Of a DNA stretch of 8,892 nucleotides, positions 1-5,309 are shown in pieces. Made by a program: the position numbers and the translations under genes. The DNA comes from Lentzea sp. Its GTDB lineage: Bacteria > Actinomycetota > Actinomycetes > Mycobacteriales > Pseudonocardiaceae. Numbering within the stretch: the stretch's first letter is position 1; each line of letters opens with the position of its first letter. The stretch spans positions 1 to 8,892 of the forward strand of contig JASLAV010000328.1 in NCBI GenBank assembly GCA_030146905.1, in the 5' to 3' direction. Below the pieces are notes generated by a model. The model worked only from the letters and a program-made list of their open reading frames with translations, was not told where the DNA came from and did no database searches.

Positions 1-1
1 G

Positions 2-469
2 GTGCACGTCGTCGGCCATTCACTCGGCGGGCTCATCGCCAGGTACTACGTGCAGCGGCTGCACGGCGACTCACGCGTTCGCACACTCGTGACCTTGGGG
101 ACGCCCCACCGCGGCACGCTCACCGCCTACCTGCTGCCGACCCCGCTCACGAAGCAGCTGCGGCCGGGTTCGGAGCTCATGGAGGAGCTCGCTGAGCCGG
201 GCCGGCCGTGCGGCACGCGTTTCGTCGTCGTCTGGTCGGAGATGGACCAGATCATCGTTCCTCAGCGCAACGCACGCCTGGAGCACTCCTCCCTGCTCGT
301 CGAAGAGCACCAGATACGTGATTCAGGTCACCTGTCTTTGCCCGTTGACACGAGAACGATTCACCTAGTTGTGACGGCGATCACCCGATCGGATGACTCT
401 CCGCCCCACCCCATTGCCGCTGGCGGCGAGGCATGTCGGCCGGTCGGCGCGACCGACTGTCACAGTTGA
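2..469 (+). CDS. Lipase-like alpha/beta hydrolase, 3' part
   Basis: This is the C-terminal 155 residues of a serine hydrolase whose 5' end lies before the window; the GTG at base 2 is probably an internal Val codon, because the frame opens inside the catalytic core. The nucleophile elbow GHSLGG is at visible residues 5-10, with Ser7 as nucleophile. It is followed by TLGTPHRGT, typical of triacylglycerol lipase/PGAP1-like folds. The acid is probably Asp82 in the VVWSEMDQIIVP strand and the base His110 in RDSGHLSL, so the triad is complete and correctly spaced. The last 25 residues are low in hydrophobics and look like a disordered tail. Substrate cannot be told; ester or lipid hydrolysis is inferred from the fold. 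Whether it carries a signal peptide cannot be seen. The TGA stop lies inside a small palindrome, and a stronger hairpin follows. Confidence 0.85.
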   Translation: MHVVGHSLGGLIARYYVQRLHGDSRVRTLVTLGTPHRGTLTAYLLPTPLTKQLRPGSELMEELAEPGRPCGTRFVVVWSEMDQIIVPQRNARLEHSSLLVEEHQIRDSGHLSLPVDTRTIHLVVTAITRSDDSPPHPIAAGGEACRPVGATDCHS

Positions 470-490
470 CAGATAAAACCTCCTGGTGGC

Positions 491-523
491 CCCCTGTTCG
501 GTGGACATAACGAACTGGGGTTT
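491..523 (+). terminator. Hairpin terminator candidate after the hydrolase gene
   Basis: Arms 491-500 (CCCCTGTTCG) and 511-520 (CGAACTGGGG) pair at 9 of 10 positions around a 10-base loop. Three T residues follow directly. It starts 22 bases after the hydrolase stop and lies before the promoter region of the M23 gene, so it fits an intrinsic terminator with a short U tract, common in GC-rich actinobacteria. A smaller perfect palindrome (CTGTCA, 4-base loop, TGACAG; 457-472) overlaps the hydrolase stop codon. The dyad could instead be a protein-binding operator. Confidence 0.5.
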
Positions 524-550
524 GCCCTCCGAGGCTCCGCGCCGTTATCT
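522..550 (+). promoter_or_regulatory. Possible promoter for the M23 peptidase gene
   Basis: TTGCCC (522-527) and TTATCT (545-550) are separated by 17 bases and resemble -35 and -10 hexamers. The -10 match is imperfect because its second base is T. Transcription from here would give a leader of about 120 bases ahead of the TTG start, which contains the structured RNA candidate listed separately. This is a weak, position-supported guess. Confidence 0.3.
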
Positions 551-579
551 TCCCCCGGTCCGTTGTCACGGTCTGATCA

Positions 580-672
580 CAGAAGGACACCGAGTCAGAA
601 CCCCGAAATCCTGACTCACCGGGAATCCCCCGCCCGGCGGTCCACAGATCAGGCTCCCCGAAGGCGGAAGGG
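580..672 (+). ncRNA. Structured 5' leader, possible diverged c-di-AMP riboswitch
   Basis: The leader of the M23 gene contains a perfect 7-bp stem GAGTCAG (592-598) / CTGACTC (611-617) closing a loop with CCCCGAAATC. CCGGGAATCCCC follows, and a 3' block ATCAGGCTCCCCGAAGGCGG (648-667) ends at the ribosome binding site. ydaO-type riboswitches have CCGAATCC and GGGGAACC segments near the 5' end and a GACAGCTAACC...GGCG segment at the 3' end, and in actinobacteria they often precede peptidoglycan hydrolase genes. The resemblance is partial and the leader is shorter than usual, so this is a candidate only. Confidence 0.33.
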
Positions 673-678
673 CAAGCT

Positions 679-1467
679 TTGAGTCACCACCGCTCCCCCG
701 GCGGCCATGAACGCAGTGCTGCGCTTGAAGAGGCAGTCGACCGCGCTTCGCTGCGCACGATCAGCTCGCACAGGCTCCCCCCGCCACCGTCGGCGCTTCG
801 CGGACGCATCGTCGTCGCCGCCGTCGCAGTAGGTGCCTTCGCCGCAGCAGGCGCAGGCCAGGCCCTCCAGGCCGGCGCGGACGACAGCAGCGACGTCCAG
901 CTCGCGAACCAGGCCGACGGCGCCGCCACGTTCGACGGAGTGGGTGGTGACACCGCCTCCGCACCCCAGATCCTCGCGGTCTCCAAGACCACGACCGAAG
1001 GCTCCGCCGAGGCCGCCAAGCTCCTGCGCAGCCAGCAGCTCACCACCCAGCGCGAGACCGCCGAGGCCGAGAAGAAGCGCCCGAAGTTCGTGCGCCCCGC
1101 CGCCGGCGACTTCACCTCCGGCTACGGCGGCCGCTGGGGCACCATGCACCTCGGCATCGACATCGCCGGTCCGATCGGCACCCCGATCCTCTCCGTCGCC
1201 GACGGCGTCGTGATCGAGGCGGGTCCCGCTTCCGGCTTCGGCCTCTGGGTCCGCGTCGAGCACGCCGACGGCACCATCACCGTCTACGGCCACGTCGACA
1301 CGTACTCCGTGCGCGAGGGCCAGCAGGTCAAGGCAGGTCAGCAGATCGCCCGCATGGGCAACCGCGGCTTCTCCACCGGTCCCCACCTGCACTTCGAGGT
1401 GTGGAACCCAGGCGGCCAGAAGATCAATCCGCTGACGTGGCTCAACGCTCGTGGCGTCACCGTCTGA
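679..1467 (+). CDS. Membrane-anchored LytM/M23 endopeptidase
   Basis: A 262-residue zinc metallopeptidase of the LytM type that should cut peptidoglycan cross-bridges or stems outside the cytoplasmic membrane. About 42 N-terminal residues are basic and cytoplasmic. Residues 44-65 form an Ala/Val-rich transmembrane or uncleaved signal segment. Residues 70-135 are a linker with charged, possibly coiled-coil character (the stretch around residues 108-134). The M23 domain occupies about 140-258. Zinc ligands are His157 and Asp161 (HLGID) and His238 in GPHLHFEVW; His236 and His205 (YGH) match the catalytic histidines, so the enzyme should be active. The start is TTG, chosen because GGAAGGG (666-672) lies six bases upstream and no ATG fits. 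Position next to convergent pcrA matches M. tuberculosis Rv0950c. Expression is probably controlled through the long structured leader. Confidence 0.9.
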   Translation: MSHHRSPGGHERSAALEEAVDRASLRTISSHRLPPPPSALRGRIVVAAVAVGAFAAAGAGQALQAGADDSSDVQLANQADGAATFDGVGGDTASAPQILAVSKTTTEGSAEAAKLLRSQQLTTQRETAEAEKKRPKFVRPAAGDFTSGYGGRWGTMHLGIDIAGPIGTPILSVADGVVIEAGPASGFGLWVRVEHADGTITVYGHVDTYSVREGQQVKAGQQIARMGNRGFSTGPHLHFEVWNPGGQKINPLTWLNARGVTV

Positions 1468-1593
1468 GTTCCCGGTTTTTTCGGCTCCAACCGCCTGAGT
1501 CGCGTGTTCTGGTTCGCGAATTCCTGAACTACGCCTCAGTAGCTTTCTCGCGGCTCTGGTGGTGCTGACCTACCTCCAGGGGTGGGACTGGGT

Positions 1594-1623
1594 GCTTGAG
1601 GGGCCTCACGGCCTCTCGCAAGC
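1594..1623. terminator. Hairpin between convergent genes, terminator candidate
   Basis: GCTTG and AGGGGCC (1594-1605) pair with GGCCTCT and CAAGC (1610-1623) around a TCAC tetraloop, with one G-T pair and a two-base bulge. It lies 127 bases after the M23 stop and about 95 bases after the stop of the small minus-strand gene, so it could end transcription from both sides. No clear U tract follows on either strand. A weaker CGGTT/AACCG pairing with a T-run (1473-1493) lies just after the M23 stop. Confidence 0.4.
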
Positions 1624-1717
1624 CTCCAACTGCCCTCGTGACTCGGTTATTCCGCGGGCTCCAGTGGAAGTTGAGTCGGAATCTCAGTTGGTTCCGTTAC
1701 CGGGGCGGCGGTTCTGC

Positions 1718-1960
1718 TCACCGGGCTCGTGGTGCGGTTGGGGCTTGGCGGACGAGGTGGGTGGCCGCAACTCGCCAGACCGAGCACATGTGTTTGCGCC
1801 AGCGCGGGCCGCACGCCTTGCAGGCCCCGCTCTCGGTCTGCTCGTGCTGGCGCAGCAGGGCGCGCCAGGCTGCCGTGAGACTGCTGGTCTCCGGGGATTC
1901 CAGCTGGTTGAGGATTGCGAACACACGTTCGTGGAGCAGGTTCGCCAGTACGTGGTCCAT
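1718..1960 (-). CDS. Small Cys/His-rich protein, putative zinc-binding
   Basis: This 80-residue protein is not assignable to a named function. It has an amphipathic helical N-terminal part (VLANLLHERVFAILNQL, residues 4-20), a Trp-centred segment (AAWRALLRQHE, 30-40) and a Cys motif: Cys47-x2-Cys50-x8-Cys59, with His57 and His68 close by, which could bind a metal ion. From memory, short actinobacterial proteins with a C-x2-C motif and a following C-x-VW/VxR segment are common near integrated elements and regulatory islands, and this one resembles them. The ATG is chosen over longer in-frame starts because GGGAG lies eight bases upstream and everything further upstream has non-coding composition. 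A damage-type promoter motif sits about 40 bases upstream. A 156-residue frame on the opposite strand overlaps it completely but looks like a shadow. Confidence 0.65.
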   Translation of the reverse strand: MDHVLANLLHERVFAILNQLESPETSSLTAAWRALLRQHEQTESGACKACGPRWRKHMCSVWRVAATHLVRQAPTAPRAR

Positions 1961-1999
1961 TTCGGGCTCTCCCGCTTGGTCGACGACCTCATGCGGTTG

Positions 2000-2022
2000 A
2001 TGATGCCCGGTGGGTCTGACAA
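2000..2022 (-). promoter_or_regulatory. PafBC/RecA-NDp-like promoter of the small Cys protein
   Basis: Read on the minus strand, TTGTCAGAC, an 8-base spacer and CATCAT fit the mycobacterial LexA-independent damage promoter (TTGTCRGTG-N8-TANNNT) with two mismatches in the last part of the upstream element and T replaced by C at the first -10 base. The inferred transcription start is near 1993, giving a leader of about 33 bases with a GGGAG ribosome binding site before the ATG at 1960. It is a weaker match than the one before pcrA. Confidence 0.45.
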
Positions 2023-2097
2023 TTTTTGACGCCTTGGTCGCGCGCTGCCGTTTCCGGCTTGTGCAGGCCTGGCTGGTGTTCGCCCCGCTGGTGTGAC

Positions 2098-2137
2098 GGT
2101 GTGGCCGGACCGCTCTCCCGTTCGGTCCGGCCGCACC
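2098..2137. repeat. Very stable 15-bp inverted repeat
   Basis: Arms 2098-2112 (GGTGTGGCCGGACCG) and 2123-2137 (CGGTCCGGCCGCACC) pair at 14 of 15 positions, the fifteenth being a G-T wobble, around a 10-base loop. No U tract follows on either strand. It lies about 75 bases upstream of the promoter of the small minus-strand gene, so it could insulate that gene from pcrA read-through, or be an extragenic palindrome. Confidence 0.6.
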
Positions 2138-2340
2138 TCGCCGCGAAGTTGGGCCCCCGCCGTCCCTTCGCTCCCCTTCGTCGGCAGGCTGCTCCCCCTG
2201 TGCCTTCGGACCGCCCGAACGGTGCCTCGGCTGTGCTGCTTGCGACACCCACATAGACGTACGAAGTGGCGGGTCGTTGCGCTGTTTTTTCGACTTTTTG
2301 CCGGGTTCATCCGTTGGTGGCGTTGGCGCAGGTCAGGGCT

Positions 2341-2460
2341 GGTCTCGGGTGTCCGGGTTGTGGACGGTTGGGCGGGTCTGGCCGGTTCCGTAAATGGCGG
2401 GATCGGCTTGGGTGTGCTTCGGGCTTGCGTGCGGCTTGGGTTGCTTGCGGCGGGTGCTGT
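2341..2460 (-). terminator. Candidate Rho utilization stretch downstream of pcrA
   Basis: On the strand co-directional with pcrA these 120 bases contain, by hand count, 57 C, 24 G, 34 A and 5 T. Such a C-rich, G-poor, T-poor and weakly structured segment is what Rho loads on. It begins about 275 bases after the pcrA stop, with the inverted-repeat element in between, and lies before the small downstream gene on the same strand. Function is inferred only from composition. Confidence 0.35.
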
Positions 2461-2465
2461 TGAGT

Positions 2466-2496
2466 GCTTCCCCCTCAGGGGCGCTGCCCCCGAAGC
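2466..2496. repeat. Compound GC-rich palindrome
   Basis: GCTTC (2466-2470) pairs with GAAGC (2492-2496). Inside, GGGGC (2478-2482) pairs with GCCCC (2486-2490) around a GCT loop; CCCC (2471-2474) offers an alternative partner for GGGG. This layout, with an AGGGGC-GCT-GCCCCC core, resembles the abundant extragenic palindromes of Streptomyces and its relatives. It may contribute to termination after pcrA. Confidence 0.5.
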
Positions 2497-2582
2497 CCCT
2501 CCAATCTGATCGGGGGCCCACGCCACACGCGGGTTGATGGCACGCCTGGTGCTTTGAGCGGCTTCCTGTTGCGCAGGGAGTG

Positions 2583-2686
2583 GGTTCGGGTGGGGTCCCG
2601 TCACAAGCCGCGCGAGAGGCGGCCACACCCGAGGAGGGGTGCAGCAGAGCATCAGGCACGACTCGTGACGGGACCCCACCGGAACC
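2583..2686. repeat. 104-base element with 22-base inverted ends
   Basis: The ends 2583-2604 and 2665-2686 are inverted copies that match at 21 of 22 positions. With a single-base bulge they extend by three more pairs (2580-2582 with 2688-2690). The 60-base interior holds smaller stems: CCGC/GCGG (2608-2622), CACCC/GGGTG (2626-2641) and CACG/CGTG near the right arm. No open frame, transposase remnant or clear target-site duplication is visible. It sits 50 bases after the pcrA stop. It could be a REP/BIME-like extragenic palindrome, a small non-autonomous element, or the pcrA transcript terminator; no U tract is present. Confidence 0.65.
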
Positions 2687-2736
2687 GCACGAAAAGCTGT
2701 GCTCGGCTTCGCCTTCGTCTTCGTCAGTGCGGCTGT

Positions 2737-5049
2737 TTACAGCTTGGTCATCGGGACGCTGCCGATCAGCATCAGGCGGACTGTGCCCGAGCCGCCGAAG
2801 TCGATCGTCGCCGTGGCCCTCAGGCCCGCGCCGTCCACCGCCACCACTCTGCCCAGGCCGTACTTGTCGTGGGTTACGCGGTCGCCCACGTCCAGTTTCA
2901 TCGCCGGGGCGTCCTTCCAGCCCGGTTTGCTCGGTGCTGGGCGGGAGAGGCCTCGGGAGGCTATGCCGCCCGAGGCTGAGCGGCCCCACGTCGTGGCTGC
3001 TGCTGGGCCTGAGCGGGAGGGTTCGACCCTGCGCCAGTCGATCAGCTCTTGCGGGATCTCGCCCAGGAAGCGGGAGGCCGGGTTGGCTGAGGGCTGGCCC
3101 CAGGCCGAGCGGACCAGGGCCCTGGACAGGTAGAGGCGGCGTTGGGCCCTGGTGATGCCCACGTAGGCCAGGCGGCGTTCCTCTGCCAGCTCTGCCGGGT
3201 CGCCCAGTGCTCGCATGTGCGGGAAGACGCCGTCTTCCCAGCCCGTGCTGAAGACGACCGGGTACTCGAGGCCCTTGGCCGTGTGGATGGTCATCAGGGT
3301 CACCACGCCGTCGGAGTCGGCGTCCGGGATCGAGTCCGCGTCCGCCACCAGGGAGACTCGTTCCAGGAAGGCCGGGAGGGACGGGATCGGTTCCGCGCCT
3401 TCCGGGAGTTCCAGCTCTGTGAACTCGCGGGCCACGGTGACCAGTTCGTTGAGGTTTTCGATCCTCGTGTGGTCCTGGGGGTCCTCGCTGGCTTCCAGCT
3501 CGGTCCGGTAGCCGGTCCTCTCCAGGACCGCTTCGAGGATGTCGGCGACGTCGTCCTCGCGTTCGACCATCTCGCCGAGTTGGTCCATCAGTTCCACGAA
3601 GCCCGCGATCGCGTTGCGGGAGCGCGGGTTCAGCATCGGGACGCGGTCGTTCACCGCCTCGCGGAGGGCCGCTGCGAAGCTGATGCGCTCTCGTTCCGCG
3701 TAGGCGGAGACGCAGGCTTCCGCCCGGTCGCCGATGCCCCGCTTCGGGACGTTGAGGATCCGGCGCAGCGAGACCGTGTCCTCCGGGTTCGCCAGGGTGC
3801 GCAGGTAGGCCAGGGCGTCGCGGACCTCCCTGCGCTCGTAGAAGCGGACGCCGCCGACCACCCGGTACGGCAGGCCGAGGCGGATGAAGATCTCCTCGAA
3901 CACGCGCGACTGGTTGTTGGTGCGGTAGAAGACGGCGATCTCGGAGTTGTTGACCTCGCCGCCGTCGACCAGGCGGTCGATCTCGTTCGCTACGAAGGCC
4001 GCCTCGTCGTGCTCGTTGTCGGCCACGTAGCCGACGATCTTCTCGCCCTCGCCGAGGTCGGACCACAGGGTCTTGTCGCGGCGGTTCGGGTTGCGGGAGA
4101 TGACCGCGTTGGCCGCCGTCAGGATGTTCTGGGTGGAGCGGTAGTTCTGCTCCAGCAGGATCGTGGTGGCGTCGGGGTAGTCGCGCTCGAACTCCACGAT
4201 GTTGCGGATCGTGGCGCCGCGGAAGGCGTAGATCGACTGGTCCGCGTCGCCCACCACGCAGAGTTCTGCCGGCGGGAGCTCGCCGCCCGCCTTGCCGACG
4301 AGCTCGCGCACCAGCGTGTACTGGGCGTGGTTCGTGTCCTGGTACTCGTCGACCAGGACGTGGCGGAAGCGGCGGCGGTAGTGCTCGGCCACGTCCGGGA
4401 AGTTCTGGAGGAGCTCGACCGTCCTCATGATGAGGTCGTCGAAGTCGAGCGAGTTCGACTCGCCCAGGCGCCGTTGGTAGACCGTGTAGACCTCGGCGAC
4501 GCGGCGCTCCAGGTCGTTCGTGGCCTGGGCGGTGGCGGTCTCGGGGTCGACGAGCTCGTTCTTGAGGTTCGAGATGTGCACGGCCAGGGTGCGGGCCGCG
4601 TACTTCTTCGGGTCGAGGTCGAGGTCGCGGGCGACGAGCGTGATGAGCCGGCGCGTGTCGTCGCTGTCGTAGATCGAGAAGCTCGACGACATGCCCAGGG
4701 TCTTCGCCTCGCGGCGCATGACGCGGACGCACATCGAGTGGAACGTCGACACCCACATCGAGCGGGCGCGGGCGCCCACCATGTCGGCGACGCGCTCCTT
4801 CATCTCCGCGGCGGCCTTGTTCGTGAACGTGATGGCCATGATCTCGCCGGGGTGCACGTCACGTTCCGCGAGCAGGTACGCGATCCGCCTGGTGAGGACG
4901 CGCGTCTTGCCGGAGCCGGCGCCCGCCACCACGAGCAGCGGTGAGCCGGCGTGCTCGACGGCACGGCGCTGCGCGGGGTTCAGGTCGTCGAGCAGGTGGC
5001 CCGCGCGGGAAACGGGGGGACTTGAGGGCAAGTCGAACAAGGCGCTCAT
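2737..5049 (-). CDS. pcrA: ATP-dependent DNA helicase PcrA/UvrD1
   Basis: A 770-residue SF1A 3'-5' helicase acting in nucleotide excision repair, replication-fork upkeep and RecA displacement; the length equals that of the M. tuberculosis UvrD1 class. All motifs are present: Q motif LNPAQ (23-27), Walker A AGAGSGKT (42-49), Ia ITFTNKAAAEM (73-83), Ib VSTFHSM (100-106), II VDEYQDTN (233-240), III VVGDADQSIYAFRGA (265-279), IV EQNYRST (300-306), V TIHTAKGLEYPVVF (587-600) and VI YVGITRAQRRLY (629-640). Residues 672-715 form a flexible Ser/Pro/Gly linker. Residues 720-770 form the C-terminal Tudor-like module (GDRVTHDKYGLGRV) that in PcrA contacts RNA polymerase. The ATG at 5049 lacks a good ribosome binding site but lies about three bases after the predicted transcription start, so translation is probably leaderless. 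The upstream region carries a PafBC-type damage promoter and a LexA-like box. Divergent from chorismate mutase and convergent with the M23 gene. Confidence 0.97.
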   Translation of the reverse strand: MSALFDLPSSPPVSRAGHLLDDLNPAQRRAVEHAGSPLLVVAGAGSGKTRVLTRRIAYLLAERDVHPGEIMAITFTNKAAAEMKERVADMVGARARSMWVSTFHSMCVRVMRREAKTLGMSSSFSIYDSDDTRRLITLVARDLDLDPKKYAARTLAVHISNLKNELVDPETATAQATNDLERRVAEVYTVYQRRLGESNSLDFDDLIMRTVELLQNFPDVAEHYRRRFRHVLVDEYQDTNHAQYTLVRELVGKAGGELPPAELCVVGDADQSIYAFRGATIRNIVEFERDYPDATTILLEQNYRSTQNILTAANAVISRNPNRRDKTLWSDLGEGEKIVGYVADNEHDEAAFVANEIDRLVDGGEVNNSEIAVFYRTNNQSRVFEEIFIRLGLPYRVVGGVRFYERREVRDALAYLRTLANPEDTVSLRRILNVPKRGIGDRAEACVSAYAERERISFAAALREAVNDRVPMLNPRSRNAIAGFVELMDQLGEMVEREDDVADILEAVLERTGYRTELEASEDPQDHTRIENLNELVTVAREFTELELPEGAEPIPSLPAFLERVSLVADADSIPDADSDGVVTLMTIHTAKGLEYPVVFSTGWEDGVFPHMRALGDPAELAEERRLAYVGITRAQRRLYLSRALVRSAWGQPSANPASRFLGEIPQELIDWRRVEPSRSGPAAATTWGRSASGGIASRGLSRPAPSKPGWKDAPAMKLDVGDRVTHDKYGLGRVVAVDGAGLRATATIDFGGSGTVRLMLIGSVPMTKL

Positions 5050-5058
5050 CGTTCATCC

Positions 5059-5081
5059 ACGGTACCGGGCGGCACCGACAA
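5059..5081 (-). promoter_or_regulatory. PafBC/RecA-NDp-type DNA-damage promoter of pcrA
   Basis: On the minus strand TTGTCGGTG (5081-5073), exactly eight bases, and TACCGT (5064-5059) match the mycobacterial LexA/RecA-independent damage promoter TTGTCRGTG-N8-TANNNT at every defined position. That promoter class depends on the WYL-domain activator PafBC. The expected transcription start is near 5052, only about three bases before the pcrA ATG, which explains the missing ribosome binding site. Match seen in sequence; activity inferred. Confidence 0.75.
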
Positions 5082-5094
5082 AACCCGTACCCGC

Positions 5095-5110
5095 CCGACC
5101 ACGTGTTCGA
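5095..5110 (-). promoter_or_regulatory. LexA (SOS) box candidate upstream of pcrA
   Basis: On the minus strand, TCGAACACGTGGTCGG differs at two bases from the perfect palindrome TCGAACACGTGTTCGA, which fits the actinobacterial SOS box (GAAC-N4-GTTC core; here GAAC-ACGT-GGTC). It lies just upstream of the damage promoter. The one core mismatch lowers confidence, and the CACGTG centre could serve another regulator. Confidence 0.4.
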
Positions 5111-5159
5111 GCGGTCACCGGTTCCGGTGTCCCACCTGGTGAGCCCGTCGCCCGCGGGC

Positions 5160-5190
5160 TTGGCGGCCGGTGCGGGTTCTGTGCAACACT
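5160..5190 (+). promoter_or_regulatory. Candidate promoter of the chorismate mutase leader
   Basis: TTGGCG (5160-5165) and AACACT (5185-5190, or CAACAC one base earlier) could form a -35/-10 pair with a spacer of 18-19 bases. The last -10 base is six bases before the leader-peptide ATG at 5197, so the transcript would begin at or next to that ATG. Leaderless leader peptides are known for attenuators in Corynebacterium. The same arrangement, CACACT then six bases then ATG, recurs before the gene at 6752. Confidence 0.4.
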
Positions 5191-5196
5191 GGATCC

Positions 5197-5259
5197 ATGC
5201 GCGCGACGTCTTTCGAGTTTTTTTACGGGACCCGGACTCCGGCTCCCGTGGTCGCCTAG
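5197..5259 (+). CDS. Phe/Tyr-rich leader peptide of chorismate mutase attenuator
   Basis: A 20-codon open frame, ATG to TAG, encodes a peptide beginning MRATSFEFFYGTR. Residues 6-10 are Phe-Glu-Phe-Phe-Tyr, the end products of the pathway that chorismate mutase feeds. Two of the three Phe codons are TTT, rare in GC-rich actinobacteria, which favours ribosome stalling when Phe-tRNA is scarce. No good ribosome binding site is visible (only GGA five bases ahead); a leaderless transcript is likely. The peptide itself should have no function beyond sensing. The RNA following the Tyr codon folds into competing structures that end 40 bases before the chorismate mutase ribosome binding site region. 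A Phe-rich leader (aroR) upstream of an aromatic pathway gene has, as I recall, been described in Corynebacterium glutamicum; this would be the analogous device for chorismate mutase. Confidence 0.75.
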   Translation: MRATSFEFFYGTRTPAPVVA

Positions 5260-5291
5260 CGCTGACAAGCCACCACGAAGCCCCGGAGTCC
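5225..5291 (+). promoter_or_regulatory. Attenuator pause hairpin and antiterminator
   Basis: Segment 1 (ACGGGA, 5225-5230) pairs perfectly with TCCCGT (5244-5249). The stem continues after a C-C mismatch with CCGG (5232-5235) / CCGG (5239-5242) and an ACT loop. Segment 2 (GGACTCCGG, 5234-5242) is perfectly complementary over nine bases to segment 3 (CCGGAGTCC, 5283-5291), which overlaps the 5' arm of the terminator. A ribosome stalled at the Phe/Tyr codons would cover segment 1, free segment 2 and let the 2:3 antiterminator form. A ribosome reaching the stop at 5257 would mask segment 2 and allow termination. Confidence 0.7.
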
Positions 5292-5309
5292 TCGGACCCC
5301 GGGGCTTCG
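5276..5309 (+). terminator. Attenuator terminator hairpin before chorismate mutase
   Basis: Arms CGAAGCCCCGG (5276-5286) and CCGGGGCTTCG (5299-5309) form a perfect 11-bp stem. After an A-C mismatch the loop can add GTC/GAC pairs (5288-5290 with 5295-5297), leaving a four-base tip. No U run follows, as is usual for actinobacterial hairpin terminators. Its 5' half is sequestered by the alternative antiterminator pairing, which marks it as a conditional rather than constitutive terminator. Confidence 0.75.

Larger units (their letters stand above)
1961..2736. other. Long gene-poor spacer rich in hairpins
   Basis: I see no convincing gene in these 776 bases. Several long open frames run through on both strands, but their translations are Pro/Arg/Ser/Gly-rich without domains or good ribosome binding sites. 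The contents, listed separately, are a damage-type promoter (2000-2022), a 15-bp hairpin (2098-2137), a C-rich, G-poor run on the minus strand (2341-2460), a compound GC hairpin (2466-2496) and a 104-base inverted-repeat element (2583-2686). T-runs at 2284-2300 on the plus strand break the otherwise GC-rich sequence. It may be a decayed insertion or a patch of extragenic repeats. Confidence 0.5.

Noticed and set aside
649..1392. 247-codon minus-strand frame opposite the M23 gene
   Set aside because: Gly/Ala/Val/Asp-rich antisense shadow of a gene with complete M23 motifs.
1559..2029. 156-codon plus-strand frame opposite the small Cys/His protein
   Set aside because: No ribosome binding site or family resemblance; the antisense frame has a good ribosome binding site, promoter motif and Cys cluster.
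2276..2300. T-run on the plus strand as an intrinsic terminator
   Set aside because: No stable hairpin ends directly before the T-run and no plus-strand gene leads into it.
1684..2679. 331-codon minus-strand frame in the spacer
   Set aside because: Pro/Arg/Ser/Thr-rich without domains, crosses both arms of the inverted-repeat element and overlaps the supported small gene out of frame.
1961..2736. Decayed transposase or attachment site in the spacer
   Set aside because: Considered because of the inverted repeats, but no transposase fragment, integrase, tRNA or direct repeat could be found.
2333..4756. 807-codon open frame on the minus strand within and past pcrA
   Set aside because: Arg/Pro/Gly-rich shadow of pcrA in another frame; no domains, and pcrA's motifs fix the true frame.
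3142..4944. 600-codon plus-strand frame opposite pcrA
   Set aside because: Antisense shadow with Val/Asp/Glu/Ala/His-biased composition, no ribosome binding site, no motif; caused by high GC at third codon positions.
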